DNA from: Algimonas arctica
Lineage (GTDB): Bacteria; Pseudomonadota; Alphaproteobacteria; Caulobacterales; Maricaulaceae
Length of the DNA: 64,000 nt
Direction of reading: 5' to 3'
Assembly: GCF_014652695.1 (NCBI RefSeq)
Contig: NZ_BMZH01000003.1
Location: forward strand, 227,001 to 291,000
Shown: positions 44,438-52,771 of the stretch, one piece after another
Position numbering within the stretch: position 1 is the stretch's first letter
How the letters are laid out: each line of letters starts with the position of its first letter
Notes under the pieces: model-generated
Told to the model about the DNA's origin: nothing
Databases searched by the model: none
Seen by the model: the letters and a program-made list of their open reading frames with translations, nothing else
Made by a program: the position numbers and the translations under genes

Positions 44438-44562
44438 GAAGGTGTCTCCTGTCGAATGTTCTGGACCCGCGTTAATCAGACAAACAGGAGAGTAACAAGA
44501 ACTAGAAGTCCCGAGAGACGAAACTCTATGCCCCGAATTCGCGGCCTCGCCGTTAAAACGCG

Positions 44563-45012
44563 TTACAGAGGACTCACTGCAGGACTGTTGGTTTGGAACA
44601 TCGCGACAATGTCGTGGCGTGAATAGGGTTTTGTCAAAATAGGGTAGGCCTGATAGCGCACGGGAAAGAGGCTCGCATCGCTATAGCCTGTGGCGAAGAT
44701 AAAGGGCACGCCCCGTGCGACCAACGCATCCGCAACACGCTCAGACGTTCCGTCCTCAAGCGTGAAATCAAGAATCGCAGCGCTCAGCGCTACTTGATCG
44801 ATGATGTCCAATGCTTCATCACAGCATTTCGCCATGTGAACTGTGGAGGCGCCAAGCTCAGTCACGACTTCCTCGACATCCATCGCGATGATAAAATTAT
44901 CTTCGACAATTAAAACATCACCGGAAAAAATCGGGCCGAATGAAGAGGAGCTGCGCAAAGCTGGAGGCAGCGTTGATGGCGCATTTCGCGCCACCGTTAT
45001 GTTGTTTGTCAT
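44563..45012 (-). CDS. Single-domain response regulator (receiver only)
   Basis: The 149-aa protein is a CheY-like receiver with no output domain. After about 30 disordered residues come 'DVLIVEDNFIIAMDVEEVV' (acidic pocket E37/D38), 'AAILDFTLEDGTSERVAD' with predicted phosphoacceptor D82, 'FIFATGYSD' (T108) and 'PILTKPYSRHDIVAMF' (K128). All key residues are present, so it should be functional. It resembles receivers of general stress or HWE/HisKA_2 pathways in Alphaproteobacteria. No kinase is adjacent. It lies 42 bp after pgi on the same strand, so the two may share a transcript. Confidence 0.9.
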   Translation of the reverse strand: MTNNITVARNAPSTLPPALRSSSSFGPIFSGDVLIVEDNFIIAMDVEEVVTELGASTVHMAKCCDEALDIIDQVALSAAILDFTLEDGTSERVADALVARGVPFIFATGYSDASLFPVRYQAYPILTKPYSRHDIVAMFQTNSPAVSPL

Positions 45013-45054
45013 AAGAAATCTTAACCGATTTCACGAAGAACTCAATAACATAGG

Positions 45055-46605
45055 TTAACAGGCTAGACGAATGAGAGCCTTCGTCGAGGGGTCATGATCG
45101 CCAATTTCACGGCGCTCTAATTCTGTCAGGATGGTGTCCGCCAGCACTTTACCAAGCTCGACACCCCATTGGTCAAAACTATTAACGCCCCATAATACGC
45201 CCTGAACAAAGGCTTTATGTTCGTATAGCGCGATAAGGTAGCCAATGGCCGACGGCGTCAGTTCATCCAGCGTCAATGTTGTTGACGGACGATTGCCCGG
45301 AAACATTTTTTGTGGTGCAAGACTGTCAATATCGGCGCGGTCTGAATTTTCCTTGCGAACGACCGCTTCTGATTTGCCCATCATCAGCGCTTTACTTTGG
45401 GCAAAACAATTGGCCAGCAGCGCGCGGTGATGTTCTGGGCGACCTTCGTGATCGGCCAGAACAGCGACAAAATCAACGGGTGCGCCACCCCGTCCGTTCG
45501 GGCCAGTCCCTTGGTGTAACCACTGAAAGAATGCGTGCTGCCCATTCGTACCCTCATCACCCCAAATGACCGGACAGGTTAGACCTGCGGGTTTGCCATC
45601 ACGCCCAAAGGACTTGCCGTTGCTTTCCATTTCGAGCTGCTGGAGGAAGGCCGAAAACTTACGCAAACGCCGACTATAAGGAATGACAGCCAAACTGTCA
45701 TACCCGAGCGCGTTCCTGTTCCAGACGCCGATCAAGGCCATAAGAACGGGGATATTCTGTTTAAGCGGGGCATCACGGAAATGGCGGTCCATAGCCGCCG
45801 CCCCGTCTAGCATTTGCGAAAACGCATCAGGTCCATACGCGATAGCCAATGACAGGCCGACAGCGGACCAGACTGAATATCGTCCGCCGACCCAATCCCA
45901 AAAGTCAAAAATATTGTCAGAATGAATGCCAAACGCGATGGCCCGGTCCCGGTTGGCCGATACCGCTAGGACATGATCTCTGGGCGAACATCCGGCCTGC
46001 GCCAACCAGTCCCGCACAGACTCTGCGTTCATCTTTGTTTCTTGTGTGCCGAAGCTCTTCGAGACCACTATGACCAGCGTGCGCTTAGGGTCGAGTCCCG
46101 CCAGCGCGTCATTGACCGAGGCGCCGTCAACATTATTGGCGAAATGCAAACGCGGGCTCGCCGTCAAAGTCGCGGCAAATCCGTCCGCCACCAGACGCGG
46201 CCCCAGATCCGATCCGCCAATACCAATATGGACAATATCGTCAAACTTACCTGAAGCACGGATGTCGTTAGAAAATACTGCGATACGCGCGCGCATGGCG
46301 GTTACTTCGTCGGCAACGGCCTCACCGCCAACACCGCGCAGGGCTGTGTGCATCACGGCCCGTCCCTCCGACACATTGATCGGTTCGCCTGCGAATAGTT
46401 TTGCGCGCCATTCTTTGACATGTTTCGCATCCGCCAAGGCGAGCAAGGCCTCCAGATCGTCGAGACTGACGCGCTGTTTGGAAAAATCCGCTCGGATCGG
46501 GCCGATACGATGGGCCATTCGGCTCAATCTATCGGGCTCAGAAATGAAGAGGTCAGCGATATTGTCGGTCGACGCCGCACGCGCCTTAAGATCATCAAAT
46601 GTCAT
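45055..46605 (-). CDS. pgi: Glucose-6-phosphate isomerase
   Basis: Pgi interconverts glucose 6-phosphate and fructose 6-phosphate. The 516-aa protein has 'DIVHIGIGGSDLGPRLVADG', 'LVIVVSKSFGTQETKMNAES', 'GGRYSVWSAVGLSLAIAYG' (the PGI signature 1) and 'GVNSFDQWGVELGKVLAD' (signature 2). The motifs and length are those of a regular Pgi. Start is ATG 46605. It may be co-transcribed with the receiver gene downstream. Confidence 0.97.
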   Translation of the reverse strand: MTFDDLKARAASTDNIADLFISEPDRLSRMAHRIGPIRADFSKQRVSLDDLEALLALADAKHVKEWRAKLFAGEPINVSEGRAVMHTALRGVGGEAVADEVTAMRARIAVFSNDIRASGKFDDIVHIGIGGSDLGPRLVADGFAATLTASPRLHFANNVDGASVNDALAGLDPKRTLVIVVSKSFGTQETKMNAESVRDWLAQAGCSPRDHVLAVSANRDRAIAFGIHSDNIFDFWDWVGGRYSVWSAVGLSLAIAYGPDAFSQMLDGAAAMDRHFRDAPLKQNIPVLMALIGVWNRNALGYDSLAVIPYSRRLRKFSAFLQQLEMESNGKSFGRDGKPAGLTCPVIWGDEGTNGQHAFFQWLHQGTGPNGRGGAPVDFVAVLADHEGRPEHHRALLANCFAQSKALMMGKSEAVVRKENSDRADIDSLAPQKMFPGNRPSTTLTLDELTPSAIGYLIALYEHKAFVQGVLWGVNSFDQWGVELGKVLADTILTELERREIGDHDPSTKALIRLAC

Positions 46606-46728
46606 GCCTTGCCTATGGGCAAGCCTTACAAAATGTTCAAGCGTTCAGAGATCGCATAACACTCAGTATATAGCAGATGACCGGATTATGCGTCGCGAGA
46701 GGCGATCTCACACTCAGACAAGGTCAGT

Positions 46729-47532
46729 CTAGCGTTTCCACGTAAAGGAGAGCGCGGCAGCGTCTTCATTATAGCTGAACCCTTCAGCATTCGCTTCCCG
46801 GCGCAAATAAGAGAGCGACACGTCAGCATCCCCAATCCGGTAACCGAGTCCCGCTTGCGCATCGCCGACAATGATCCGGTCCTGTAAATGAAACCGGCCT
46901 GAGGACAATTGCCGCATGCCGTCCGGTGAATAGGTCAATGCTTCGGCGTCAGCGCCCGCAAAGAGATACCACGTATTCGTCTTAATATCAGAGCCACGCC
47001 GCAAATCTTCGCCGATTTCAACAACAGCGCCGACAATGGCCGAGCTGCTGTCATCATCAAAGCGGAAGCTGGCGCGCGGACGCAGCACAAAATCGATGCC
47101 CCCGTCTTTTTTGGCCGTGATATATTCGGACAGGCCCAACGAGAGACGGTCAGTGCGACGTTCACAACGTCCCGCCCCAGACAGGCAATCTGGATCAGAC
47201 ACATCAAGTTTAAAGAGGGTCGACCCAATCGCATCAATCGGCAAATCGATTGTCGGCATATCTAAGCCAAATGTGGAAAGGGTCGTGAGATCGTCTAAGG
47301 CCCGAGACGGGCCCGTTGGCAAATTGTACGAAAGGCCCGACGCGTCGCGGCTCGATGACGCTTTCGGCAGCTGAATTGTGCTTAAATCCAGATCATCTTT
47401 TGTATCTTGGGAATGCGCCGCAGTTGCGAATGCGATTGATGCCAATAGGGTACAAGTAAAGGAAACAGTGCGGCGCACCGTCTTTTGAGCCTTTTTTGCG
47501 GCCCTGCGATGGCTGGAATCAGCCAACATCAT
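46729..47532 (-). CDS. Putative outer-membrane beta-barrel protein, unknown function
   Basis: The 267-aa precursor has a basic N-terminus and signal peptide ('TVSFTCTLLASIAFATAAHS'). The mature part has alternating hydrophobic/polar strands ('IDFVLRPRASFRFDDDSSSA', 'QAGLGYRIGDADVSLSYLRR') and ends in an aromatic-containing strand 'DAAALSFTWKR', as outer-membrane barrels do. Two cysteines flank a small loop (DCLSGAGRCE). It is similar in style to LpxR/DUF2219-type or small porin-like barrels, but I cannot assign a family. ATG 47532 and ATG 47529 are adjacent; AAAGGA lies just upstream. The gene is alone between pgi and nrdA. Confidence 0.65.
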   Translation of the reverse strand: MMLADSSHRRAAKKAQKTVRRTVSFTCTLLASIAFATAAHSQDTKDDLDLSTIQLPKASSSRDASGLSYNLPTGPSRALDDLTTLSTFGLDMPTIDLPIDAIGSTLFKLDVSDPDCLSGAGRCERRTDRLSLGLSEYITAKKDGGIDFVLRPRASFRFDDDSSSAIVGAVVEIGEDLRRGSDIKTNTWYLFAGADAEALTYSPDGMRQLSSGRFHLQDRIIVGDAQAGLGYRIGDADVSLSYLRREANAEGFSYNEDAAALSFTWKR

Positions 47533-47725
47533 CAATCCTTTGTTCAATCATGAGACACTAAATTTATTGTCTCAGCTCATTTCATACTCTTTCGAACCTG
47601 AATGGTTCCTATTATTGCCTCAAAAACTCGTATCCTTGCAACTGCAAGAATCGTTCCGTTTCACTTATCACCTGTGATTGGCACTAAATTGTGGCAATCA
47701 TGTCACGGCTTTCTTAATTATACGC

Positions 47726-47756
47726 AAAAAAAGGCTCGGAGCGTACTCCGAACCTT
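47726..47756 (-). terminator. Rho-independent terminator of nrdA
   Basis: On the minus strand, an 11-bp stem with one mismatch (AGGTTCGGAG / CTCCGAGCCT core, loop TACG) is followed by seven T residues. It lies 62 bp after the nrdA stop codon. Confidence 0.88.
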
Positions 47757-47817
47757 ATATAGGGTTAATATTCTATTCTAACTCGCCCAAACGAGTGATT
47801 TTAAGGGGGAATGGGCC

Positions 47818-49761
47818 TTATTGGCAGGCGATACATTCCTCATAATCTGTTGGGGCCGCCGCTTCCATTGCCACTTCCATTTCAGATTTCGTATTATCAG
47901 AGCCCGCAAAGCCCGCACGCTGCATCGATTTAGAACGGCAATAGTAAAGCGATTTCACGCCTTTTTCCCACGCCTGCCAATGCAGCATATGCAAGTCCCA
48001 TTTATCCACATTACCGGGCAGGAAAATGTTGAGCGACTGCGCCTGACAGATAAGCGGCGCGCGGTCGGCAGCATGCTCAATCACCCAGCGCTGGTCGATT
48101 TCAAACGCTGTCTTGAACACATCTTTCTCATGGGCGTCCAAGCACTCGAGATGCGCCACTGAGCCTTCATTTTCCAAAATAGTCGCCCAGATACCGTCTG
48201 TATTCTTCCCTTTAGCCTCCAGCACTTCTTCCAAGAGCGCATTGCGAACTGTGAAGGAGCCAGACAGCGTCTTGTGAGTGTAAATATTGCCCGGAATGGG
48301 CTCAATACCCGCGGACGTACCGCCGCAAATGATCGAGATTGACGCCGTCGGCGCAACCGCCATCTTGTGCGAGAACCGCTCCATGATGCCTTGATCGGCG
48401 GCATCAGGACAGGCCCCGCGCTCTTCGGCGAGCTTGATAGAGGCTGCGTTTGCGCCAGACCGGATATGGTTGAACAGGCGCATATTCAGGGACTTGGCCA
48501 TCGCACTTTCAAACGCGACGCCTTTTTTCTGCAACAAGCTGTGAAAGCCCATTAAGCCGAGGCCAACGGAGCGTTCGCGCATGGCGGCATAAACCGCGTC
48601 GCTCATGCCTTCCGGGGCGCGGTCGATGAAGTCCTGCAATACATTGTCGAGGCAGCGCATAATGTCTTCGATAAAGCCGTCGACATTTTTCCACGCATCG
48701 AATGTTTCCGCATTGACGGACGACAGACAACAAACCGCTGTGCGTTCCCGGTCAAATTGATCCCGACCCGTGGCCAGCATAATCTCAGCACATAAATTCG
48801 ATTGCTGCACCTTAAGGCCGACAGCGCGTTGATGTTCGGCGAGCTGACGGTTCACCGTGTCAGAGAAGATCATATACGGCTCCCCTGTTTGCAGGCGCAT
48901 CTCAATAATTTTTTGCCACAAAGCGCGCGCATCAACCGTCCGCATAACCTCACCAGACGCCGGGCTTATCAGCGAAAACTCTTCGCCATCGCGGACAGCT
49001 TCCATGAATTCATCGGTGATATTGATCCCGTGGTGCAAGTTGAGCGATTTACGGTTGAAATCGCCAGACGGCTTCCGAATTTCCAAAAACTCTTCGATTT
49101 CTGGATGGTGGATGTCGAGATAGACAGCCGCCGAGCCGCGACGCAGTGATCCTTGGCTGATTGCGAGTGTCAGGCTGTCCATCACGCGGATGAAAGGAAT
49201 GATACCGGATGTTTTGCCGGCCCGACCGATCTTTTCACCAATGGAGCGCACAGCGCCCCAATAGGTGCCGATCCCGCCGCCATTGGACGCCAGCCAGACA
49301 TTTTCGTTCCATGTGGTGACGATACTTTCCAAGCTATCGTCAACGGCGTTGAGGAAACAGCTAATCGGCAGACCACGCCCCGCCCCGCCATTGGACAGCA
49401 CAGGCGTCGCTGGCATGAACCAGAGCTGGGACATGTAATCATAGAGCCGCTGTGCATGGGCATCGTCATCGGCATAGGCGACAGCGACACGGGAAAACAT
49501 ATCCTGATAGGACTCACCGGGCAGTAAGTAGCGATCAACCAGTGTTTTCTTGCCAAAGTCCGTCAACAACGCATCGCGTGAGCGGTCCTGCTTCGGCGCC
49601 CGAATATTCCGCAGATTTTTAGCGGCTTTGGGTTTCTGGCGCTTGCGTGAATCACCGCCTTTGGGGTTGATCACCGCTTGCATGAGCTGCTCAGCAGTCT
49701 CCGTCGCATGATCCAGCTCGGCCACATCCAGGTCTTTTCCAAATTCGTCTTCACTCATCAT
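47818..49761 (-). CDS. nrdA: Ribonucleoside-diphosphate reductase, class I alpha subunit
   Basis: NrdA reduces ribonucleoside diphosphates to deoxyribonucleotides together with a radical-generating NrdB. The 647-aa protein has 'RGLPISCFLNAVDDSLESIV', 'SNGGGIGTYWGAVRSIGEKI', 'LHHGINITDEFMEAVRDGEE', 'RERTAVCCLSSVNAET' and the finger-loop/C-terminal redox cysteines 'ECIACQ'. It lacks a clear N-terminal ATP-cone domain. ATG 49761 is used (a GTG and a second ATG are adjacent). nrdB is not in the window. The promoter region carries two NrdR-box-like sites, and a terminator follows the gene, so it is a single-gene unit. Confidence 0.95.
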   Translation of the reverse strand: MMSEDEFGKDLDVAELDHATETAEQLMQAVINPKGGDSRKRQKPKAAKNLRNIRAPKQDRSRDALLTDFGKKTLVDRYLLPGESYQDMFSRVAVAYADDDAHAQRLYDYMSQLWFMPATPVLSNGGAGRGLPISCFLNAVDDSLESIVTTWNENVWLASNGGGIGTYWGAVRSIGEKIGRAGKTSGIIPFIRVMDSLTLAISQGSLRRGSAAVYLDIHHPEIEEFLEIRKPSGDFNRKSLNLHHGINITDEFMEAVRDGEEFSLISPASGEVMRTVDARALWQKIIEMRLQTGEPYMIFSDTVNRQLAEHQRAVGLKVQQSNLCAEIMLATGRDQFDRERTAVCCLSSVNAETFDAWKNVDGFIEDIMRCLDNVLQDFIDRAPEGMSDAVYAAMRERSVGLGLMGFHSLLQKKGVAFESAMAKSLNMRLFNHIRSGANAASIKLAEERGACPDAADQGIMERFSHKMAVAPTASISIICGGTSAGIEPIPGNIYTHKTLSGSFTVRNALLEEVLEAKGKNTDGIWATILENEGSVAHLECLDAHEKDVFKTAFEIDQRWVIEHAADRAPLICQAQSLNIFLPGNVDKWDLHMLHWQAWEKGVKSLYYCRSKSMQRAGFAGSDNTKSEMEVAMEAAAPTDYEECIACQ

Positions 49762-49876
49762 CACAGCGTTCTCTTCCCTGGCGTTACCAGCCCTTTAAGA
49801 CCCAAATGACCCTGCAACCCGACAATAAAACGGGCGCTTTCGTTAAAGCAATGAAAACGAAGCAGGTCACTTCTTA

Positions 49877-49890
49877 ACTACATATAGTGG
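49877..49890 (-). promoter_or_regulatory. NrdR box 1 of the nrdA promoter
   Basis: CCACTATATGTAGT (minus strand) matches 11 of 14 positions of the NrdR consensus ACACWATATMTTGT and overlaps a possible -10 sequence TATATG. Its start lies exactly 31 bases from that of box 2, the spacing typical for NrdR pairs. Confidence 0.65.
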
Positions 49891-49907
49891 TCAGCCTACC
49901 CAACTCG

Positions 49908-49921
49908 TCAACACCTAGTGT
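49908..49921 (-). promoter_or_regulatory. NrdR box 2 of the nrdA promoter
   Basis: ACACTAGGTGTTGA (minus strand) matches 10 of 14 NrdR consensus positions and overlaps a -35-like TTGACG (49911-49906). NrdR is an ATP-cone repressor of ribonucleotide reductase genes. Confidence 0.6.
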
Positions 49922-50208
49922 CGTTCCTCGTGCGCGTAGATGGTGAACAAGTCGTTAACGCCTTGGTTTCACGACAAAGTTTTCGCCTTCTTGTCATCGG
50001 CACGTCATATCGATCACTATTGATTCGAACGGTAAGTCTTTGAACTTTTTGAAAGAATCGAAAGCGAAATGAAAGGGGCTCAGCCGTGTCTGATTGTGTA
50101 TGACTCGGTATAACCATCCCGCCTGCGGAACGATCCTATCCGTGCGGCTCAATAGACCCCGCTTATAGTCCCCCAAAACATAGGAACTGCGTCAACAAAG
50201 CCAATATT
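49922..50208. other. Intergenic stretch without recognised gene
   Basis: The gap between nrdA and the glycosyltransferase is 608 bp in total. Its nrdA side holds the promoter and the NrdR boxes. I see no tRNA, no strong hairpin and no convincing coding frame in this remaining part. Confidence 0.5.
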
Positions 50209-50373
50209 ATGACCCTGTCTTTACCCCGGCCTCGAATCACGGCTCAGACTTTGCTCTATCTAGAGCGCACAACAGCCTCTATCACGCACACACTTTCCAT
50301 ACTGCACGCCAACCCCGTGGTTCCGCGGTCCGCGACACTCAGGGAACTCGACCGGAGCCCGCAACCCTCATGA
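50209..50373 (+). CDS. Possible small protein overlapping the glycosyltransferase start
   Basis: A 54-codon frame runs from ATG 50209 to a TGA at 50371-50373 that overlaps the glycosyltransferase ATG by 4 bases (ATGA), the same coupling used by many true gene pairs in this window. The product is basic and helix-compatible ('TAQTLLYLERTTASITHTLS') with no membrane segment and no recognised motif. There is no good ribosome site. The third-codon-position GC looks similar to that of real genes here. It may be a leader peptide or a chance frame. Confidence 0.35.
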   Translation: MTLSLPRPRITAQTLLYLERTTASITHTLSILHANPVVPRSATLRELDRSPQPS

Positions 50374-51518
50374 AAATTCTGCTCGTTACCGATGCTTGGC
50401 ACCCGCAGATGAACGGCGTGGTCCGCACCCTTGATACGACCATCACCCATTTGCGCGAACGCGGTCACACGGTGGAGGTCATCGCCCCATCCGATGGGTA
50501 CTGGACTTTGCCACTCCCGACCTATCCAGACATACGCCTTGCGCTTTTTGCGAAACGAGACGTCGAGCAACGCATGGCGCGGTTTGGACCCGAAGCCGTC
50601 CATATCGCGACCGAAGGTCCCTTGGGCCAAGCCGCGCGTTCGCTCTGTCTGCGCTGGGGCATGCCGTTTACGACCAGTTATCACACGAAATTCCCGGAAT
50701 ATATCAAAGCCCGTGTCCCCTTCATACCGATGTCGCTGACCTATAAATTTGTCCGTGATTTCCATAATCAAGGCGGACGCACGATGGTGACAACGCCGAG
50801 CATGGCGTCGTTTTTGGTCAGCAAAGGGTTTACGGGATTAGGCGTTTGGGCGCGCGGCGTGGATACGGACCTATTCCACCCTAACAAGCGGACCGCGCCA
50901 GACGACGTCTATGCGGGTTTAACGCGGCCGATTTTTGTTAATGTTGGGCGCGTCTCTGTAGAAAAAAATATCGAGGCCTTTCTTGATCTTGATCTTCCGG
51001 GCACCAAGGTCGTTGTTGGCGACGGACCACAAATGGACACGTTGAAAAAACGCTATCCCGACATTCGTTTTACCGGGTCCAAATTTGGCGAAGACCTTGC
51101 GCGACACTTCGCCGATGCTGACGTCTTCGTCTTCCCTTCCAAGACAGATACGTTTGGCCTTGTCATTATCGAAGCGATGGCCTCCGGGACGCCCGTCGCG
51201 GCGTATCCAGTCAGCGGCCCGATCGACATTATCCCGGATTCTGGCGCCGGCATTATTGATGAGGATCTGAGGACGGCCAGCCTATCAGCGTTGGAGTTGT
51301 CACGCGAAGACGCCCGTAAACATGCGCTCGCCTATAGTTGGGATGCCGCGACGGATATTTTCTTTGACTATCTGACACCCGAATATGAACCCATCGCGCG
51401 TCGACGCTGGAGACGTGTGCGCAGGATGGTCAAGATCGCCAGCTCACCCATGCATATTATCCGGCGGGAGATGCGGAAATTATGGCGGACCCTCCGCGGC
51501 AAAAGCGTGCGACGGTAG
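50370..51518 (+). CDS. GT4 family glycosyltransferase, glycolipid-type
   Basis: The 382-aa protein is a retaining GT-B glycosyltransferase of family GT4. It starts 'MKILLVTDAWHPQMNGVVRT', has 'HIATEGPLGQAARSLCLRWG' and 'TTSYHTKFPEYIKARVPFIP', and the nucleotide-sugar half with 'VNVGRVSVEKNIEAFLDLDL' and the E-x7-E motif region 'DTFGLVIIEAMASGTPVAAY'. This N-terminal pattern is shared with diacylglycerol glycosyltransferases of bacteria and SqdX (sulfoquinovosyl or glucuronosyl diacylglycerol synthases). The C-terminus is strongly basic, fitting a peripheral membrane enzyme. The precise sugar is not known. Confidence 0.88.
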   Translation: MKILLVTDAWHPQMNGVVRTLDTTITHLRERGHTVEVIAPSDGYWTLPLPTYPDIRLALFAKRDVEQRMARFGPEAVHIATEGPLGQAARSLCLRWGMPFTTSYHTKFPEYIKARVPFIPMSLTYKFVRDFHNQGGRTMVTTPSMASFLVSKGFTGLGVWARGVDTDLFHPNKRTAPDDVYAGLTRPIFVNVGRVSVEKNIEAFLDLDLPGTKVVVGDGPQMDTLKKRYPDIRFTGSKFGEDLARHFADADVFVFPSKTDTFGLVIIEAMASGTPVAAYPVSGPIDIIPDSGAGIIDEDLRTASLSALELSREDARKHALAYSWDAATDIFFDYLTPEYEPIARRRWRRVRRMVKIASSPMHIIRREMRKLWRTLRGKSVRR

Positions 51519-51676
51519 CGCCCCCGCCCGTATTTTCCGCCAACCTGCAGTCCACCCTTAGGCCGTTAATTCGAGCTGACGACAGGGTGCCAACGCGGTT
51601 TATAACTTGTGTTATCTCACTCAATCACGAACACTGTCGGATATTAGGCACTGTTTGAGGCGGAATAACAATTACC

Positions 51677-52177
51677 ATGACGCGAAGACCTTTTTTTATC
51701 GGGTTACTTTTGATGGGGCTTACGGCCTGTCAATCAAATCCACCCGCGCTCTCAAACGATGATCGAGACGCCATAACCGAATCCTCAAAAAAATGGGCTC
51801 AAACCTATAATCAAAATGATTGGAAAACACTGGCATCCCTCTTCACGCCGGACGCGACCATGATGCCGCCCAATAGTCCCGTCGTCCGCGGACGCGACGC
51901 GATTGCCGCATGGGAAGCTGACAATGAAAGTGGGTTTCGTATCGCCTTTGATATCCAAGAGATAAGTGGTCTTGGGTCCGTGGCCTATGTCAGGGGCCGG
52001 TCCTGCGTCTTTATTCCGTATGGCGACGGCAGTTTTGGCGTCGACGTTGGCAAGTTTCTCGAAATCCGTAAAGAACAGGCCGACGGTACGTGGCTGATTG
52101 CCTCCGATATTTTCAATTCTGATGCGGCTATGGGCAGCGACCTGCAGACGTCCTGCCCATTTTCCAGTTTAGACTAA
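51677..52177 (+). CDS. Lipoprotein with SnoaL/DUF4440-like domain
   Basis: The 166-aa protein has a lipoprotein signal ('FIGLLLMGLTAC', C18) and an NTF2-like fold of the DUF4440 type: 'ITESSKKWAQTYNQNDWKTL', 'LFTPDATMMPPNSPVVRGRD', 'GTWLIASDIFNSD'. Such proteins bind or modify small molecules; this one has no evident catalytic residues. It stands alone and converges on the DUF4177 genes. Confidence 0.82.
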   Translation: MTRRPFFIGLLLMGLTACQSNPPALSNDDRDAITESSKKWAQTYNQNDWKTLASLFTPDATMMPPNSPVVRGRDAIAAWEADNESGFRIAFDIQEISGLGSVAYVRGRSCVFIPYGDGSFGVDVGKFLEIRKEQADGTWLIASDIFNSDAAMGSDLQTSCPFSSLD

Positions 52178-52223
52178 AGCTCTGTTTTGAGCCTGCCCCG
52201 CAATCCAGTCATTCCCGTACGCT

Positions 52224-52400
52224 CTATTTCTCTCGTTTCAAAAACGCTCTCACGCTAGCACCGTAGGGCATAACATTGACGAGGTTCCACCCCAACAACC
52301 CCTCTTGATTCAATTGCTCGGTAAACGCGGTGTCGGCTTTCTCCGTGCTCAGGCCCATTCCACGGGATTTCATCGTAATCACCTTATATTCAAATCGCAT
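52224..52400 (-). CDS. Small DUF4177-like protein (second copy)
   Basis: A 58-aa protein starting MRFEYKVITMK with 'LNQEGLLGWNLVNVMPYG' and ending 'VRAFLKREK'. This is the DUF4177 pattern (FEYKVI start, central EGW or LGW, C-terminal FLKR). It lies one base after the stop of a second, related 57-aa gene, with which it shares the EY, GW and LKRE positions, so the pair arose by duplication. It is the last gene of the SPFH-RHH mini-operon. Function is unknown. Confidence 0.7.
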   Translation of the reverse strand: MRFEYKVITMKSRGMGLSTEKADTAFTEQLNQEGLLGWNLVNVMPYGASVRAFLKREK

Positions 52401-52401
52401 C

Positions 52402-52575
52402 TTATCGCTCCCGCTTTAAGTAAAAGACCGTCGGCATGGTATTATTATTGATGGCGTAGCATTCCCATCCGTCGAGCCCGAGGCGGTTGAGGATGTCTGT
52501 GCTGGCATCGCGGATGGAGCCGCCGCTCATGCCTTTGCCGCCTTCGACGATTTGATATTCCCATTTACGTTTCAT
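52402..52575 (-). CDS. Small DUF4177-like protein (first copy)
   Basis: A 57-aa protein starting MKRKWEYQIVEGGKG with 'ILNRLGLDGWECYAINNN' and ending 'VFYLKRER', again the DUF4177 shape. ATG 52575 is taken as start since the family begins there; the frame runs further upstream only because it overlaps the ribbon-helix-helix gene. The start lies inside the last codons of that gene, so the two are coupled. Confidence 0.72.
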   Translation of the reverse strand: MKRKWEYQIVEGGKGMSGGSIRDASTDILNRLGLDGWECYAINNNTMPTVFYLKRER

Positions 52576-52765
52576 CTGTCTCTTCCTCTTTCGGGTCGTC
52601 ATCCGACTTCGCGCTGGCATTCAGTCGCCCGCTTTTGCGCAGCGCATCGCGCAGGACATATTCGATCTGCGCATTCAGCGAGCGCAGCTCATCATCGGAC
52701 CAGCGGCGCATGGCATCGAGCACTGGCGCGCTGATCCGTAAGGGATATGACTTCTTGTCAGCCAT
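52565..52765 (-). CDS. Ribbon-helix-helix (Arc-like) small DNA-binding protein
   Basis: The 66-aa protein starts 'MADKKSYPLRISAPVLDAMR' followed by 'RWSDDELRSLNAQIEYVLRD' and 'ALRKSGRL', the beta strand plus two helices of the Arc/MetJ fold. The acidic tail is disordered. It lies 6 bp after the SPFH gene and overlaps the DUF4177 gene. A regulator of its own operon is the simplest reading; a repeated GATATC element upstream of the SPFH gene could be its operator. Confidence 0.82.
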   Translation of the reverse strand: MADKKSYPLRISAPVLDAMRRWSDDELRSLNAQIEYVLRDALRKSGRLNASAKSDDDPKEEETDET

Positions 52766-52771
52766 GGCCCG

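Noticed and set aside
46046-46732. 228-codon open frame opposite pgi
   Set aside because: Shadow of the well-conserved glucose-6-phosphate isomerase; no ribosome site or domain.
47594-47648. Two short inverted repeats (GAACC/GGTTC and CTTGCA/TGCAAG) upstream of the outer-membrane protein gene
   Set aside because: Arms of 5-6 bp are expected by chance in a 285-bp gap; no family of operators recognised.
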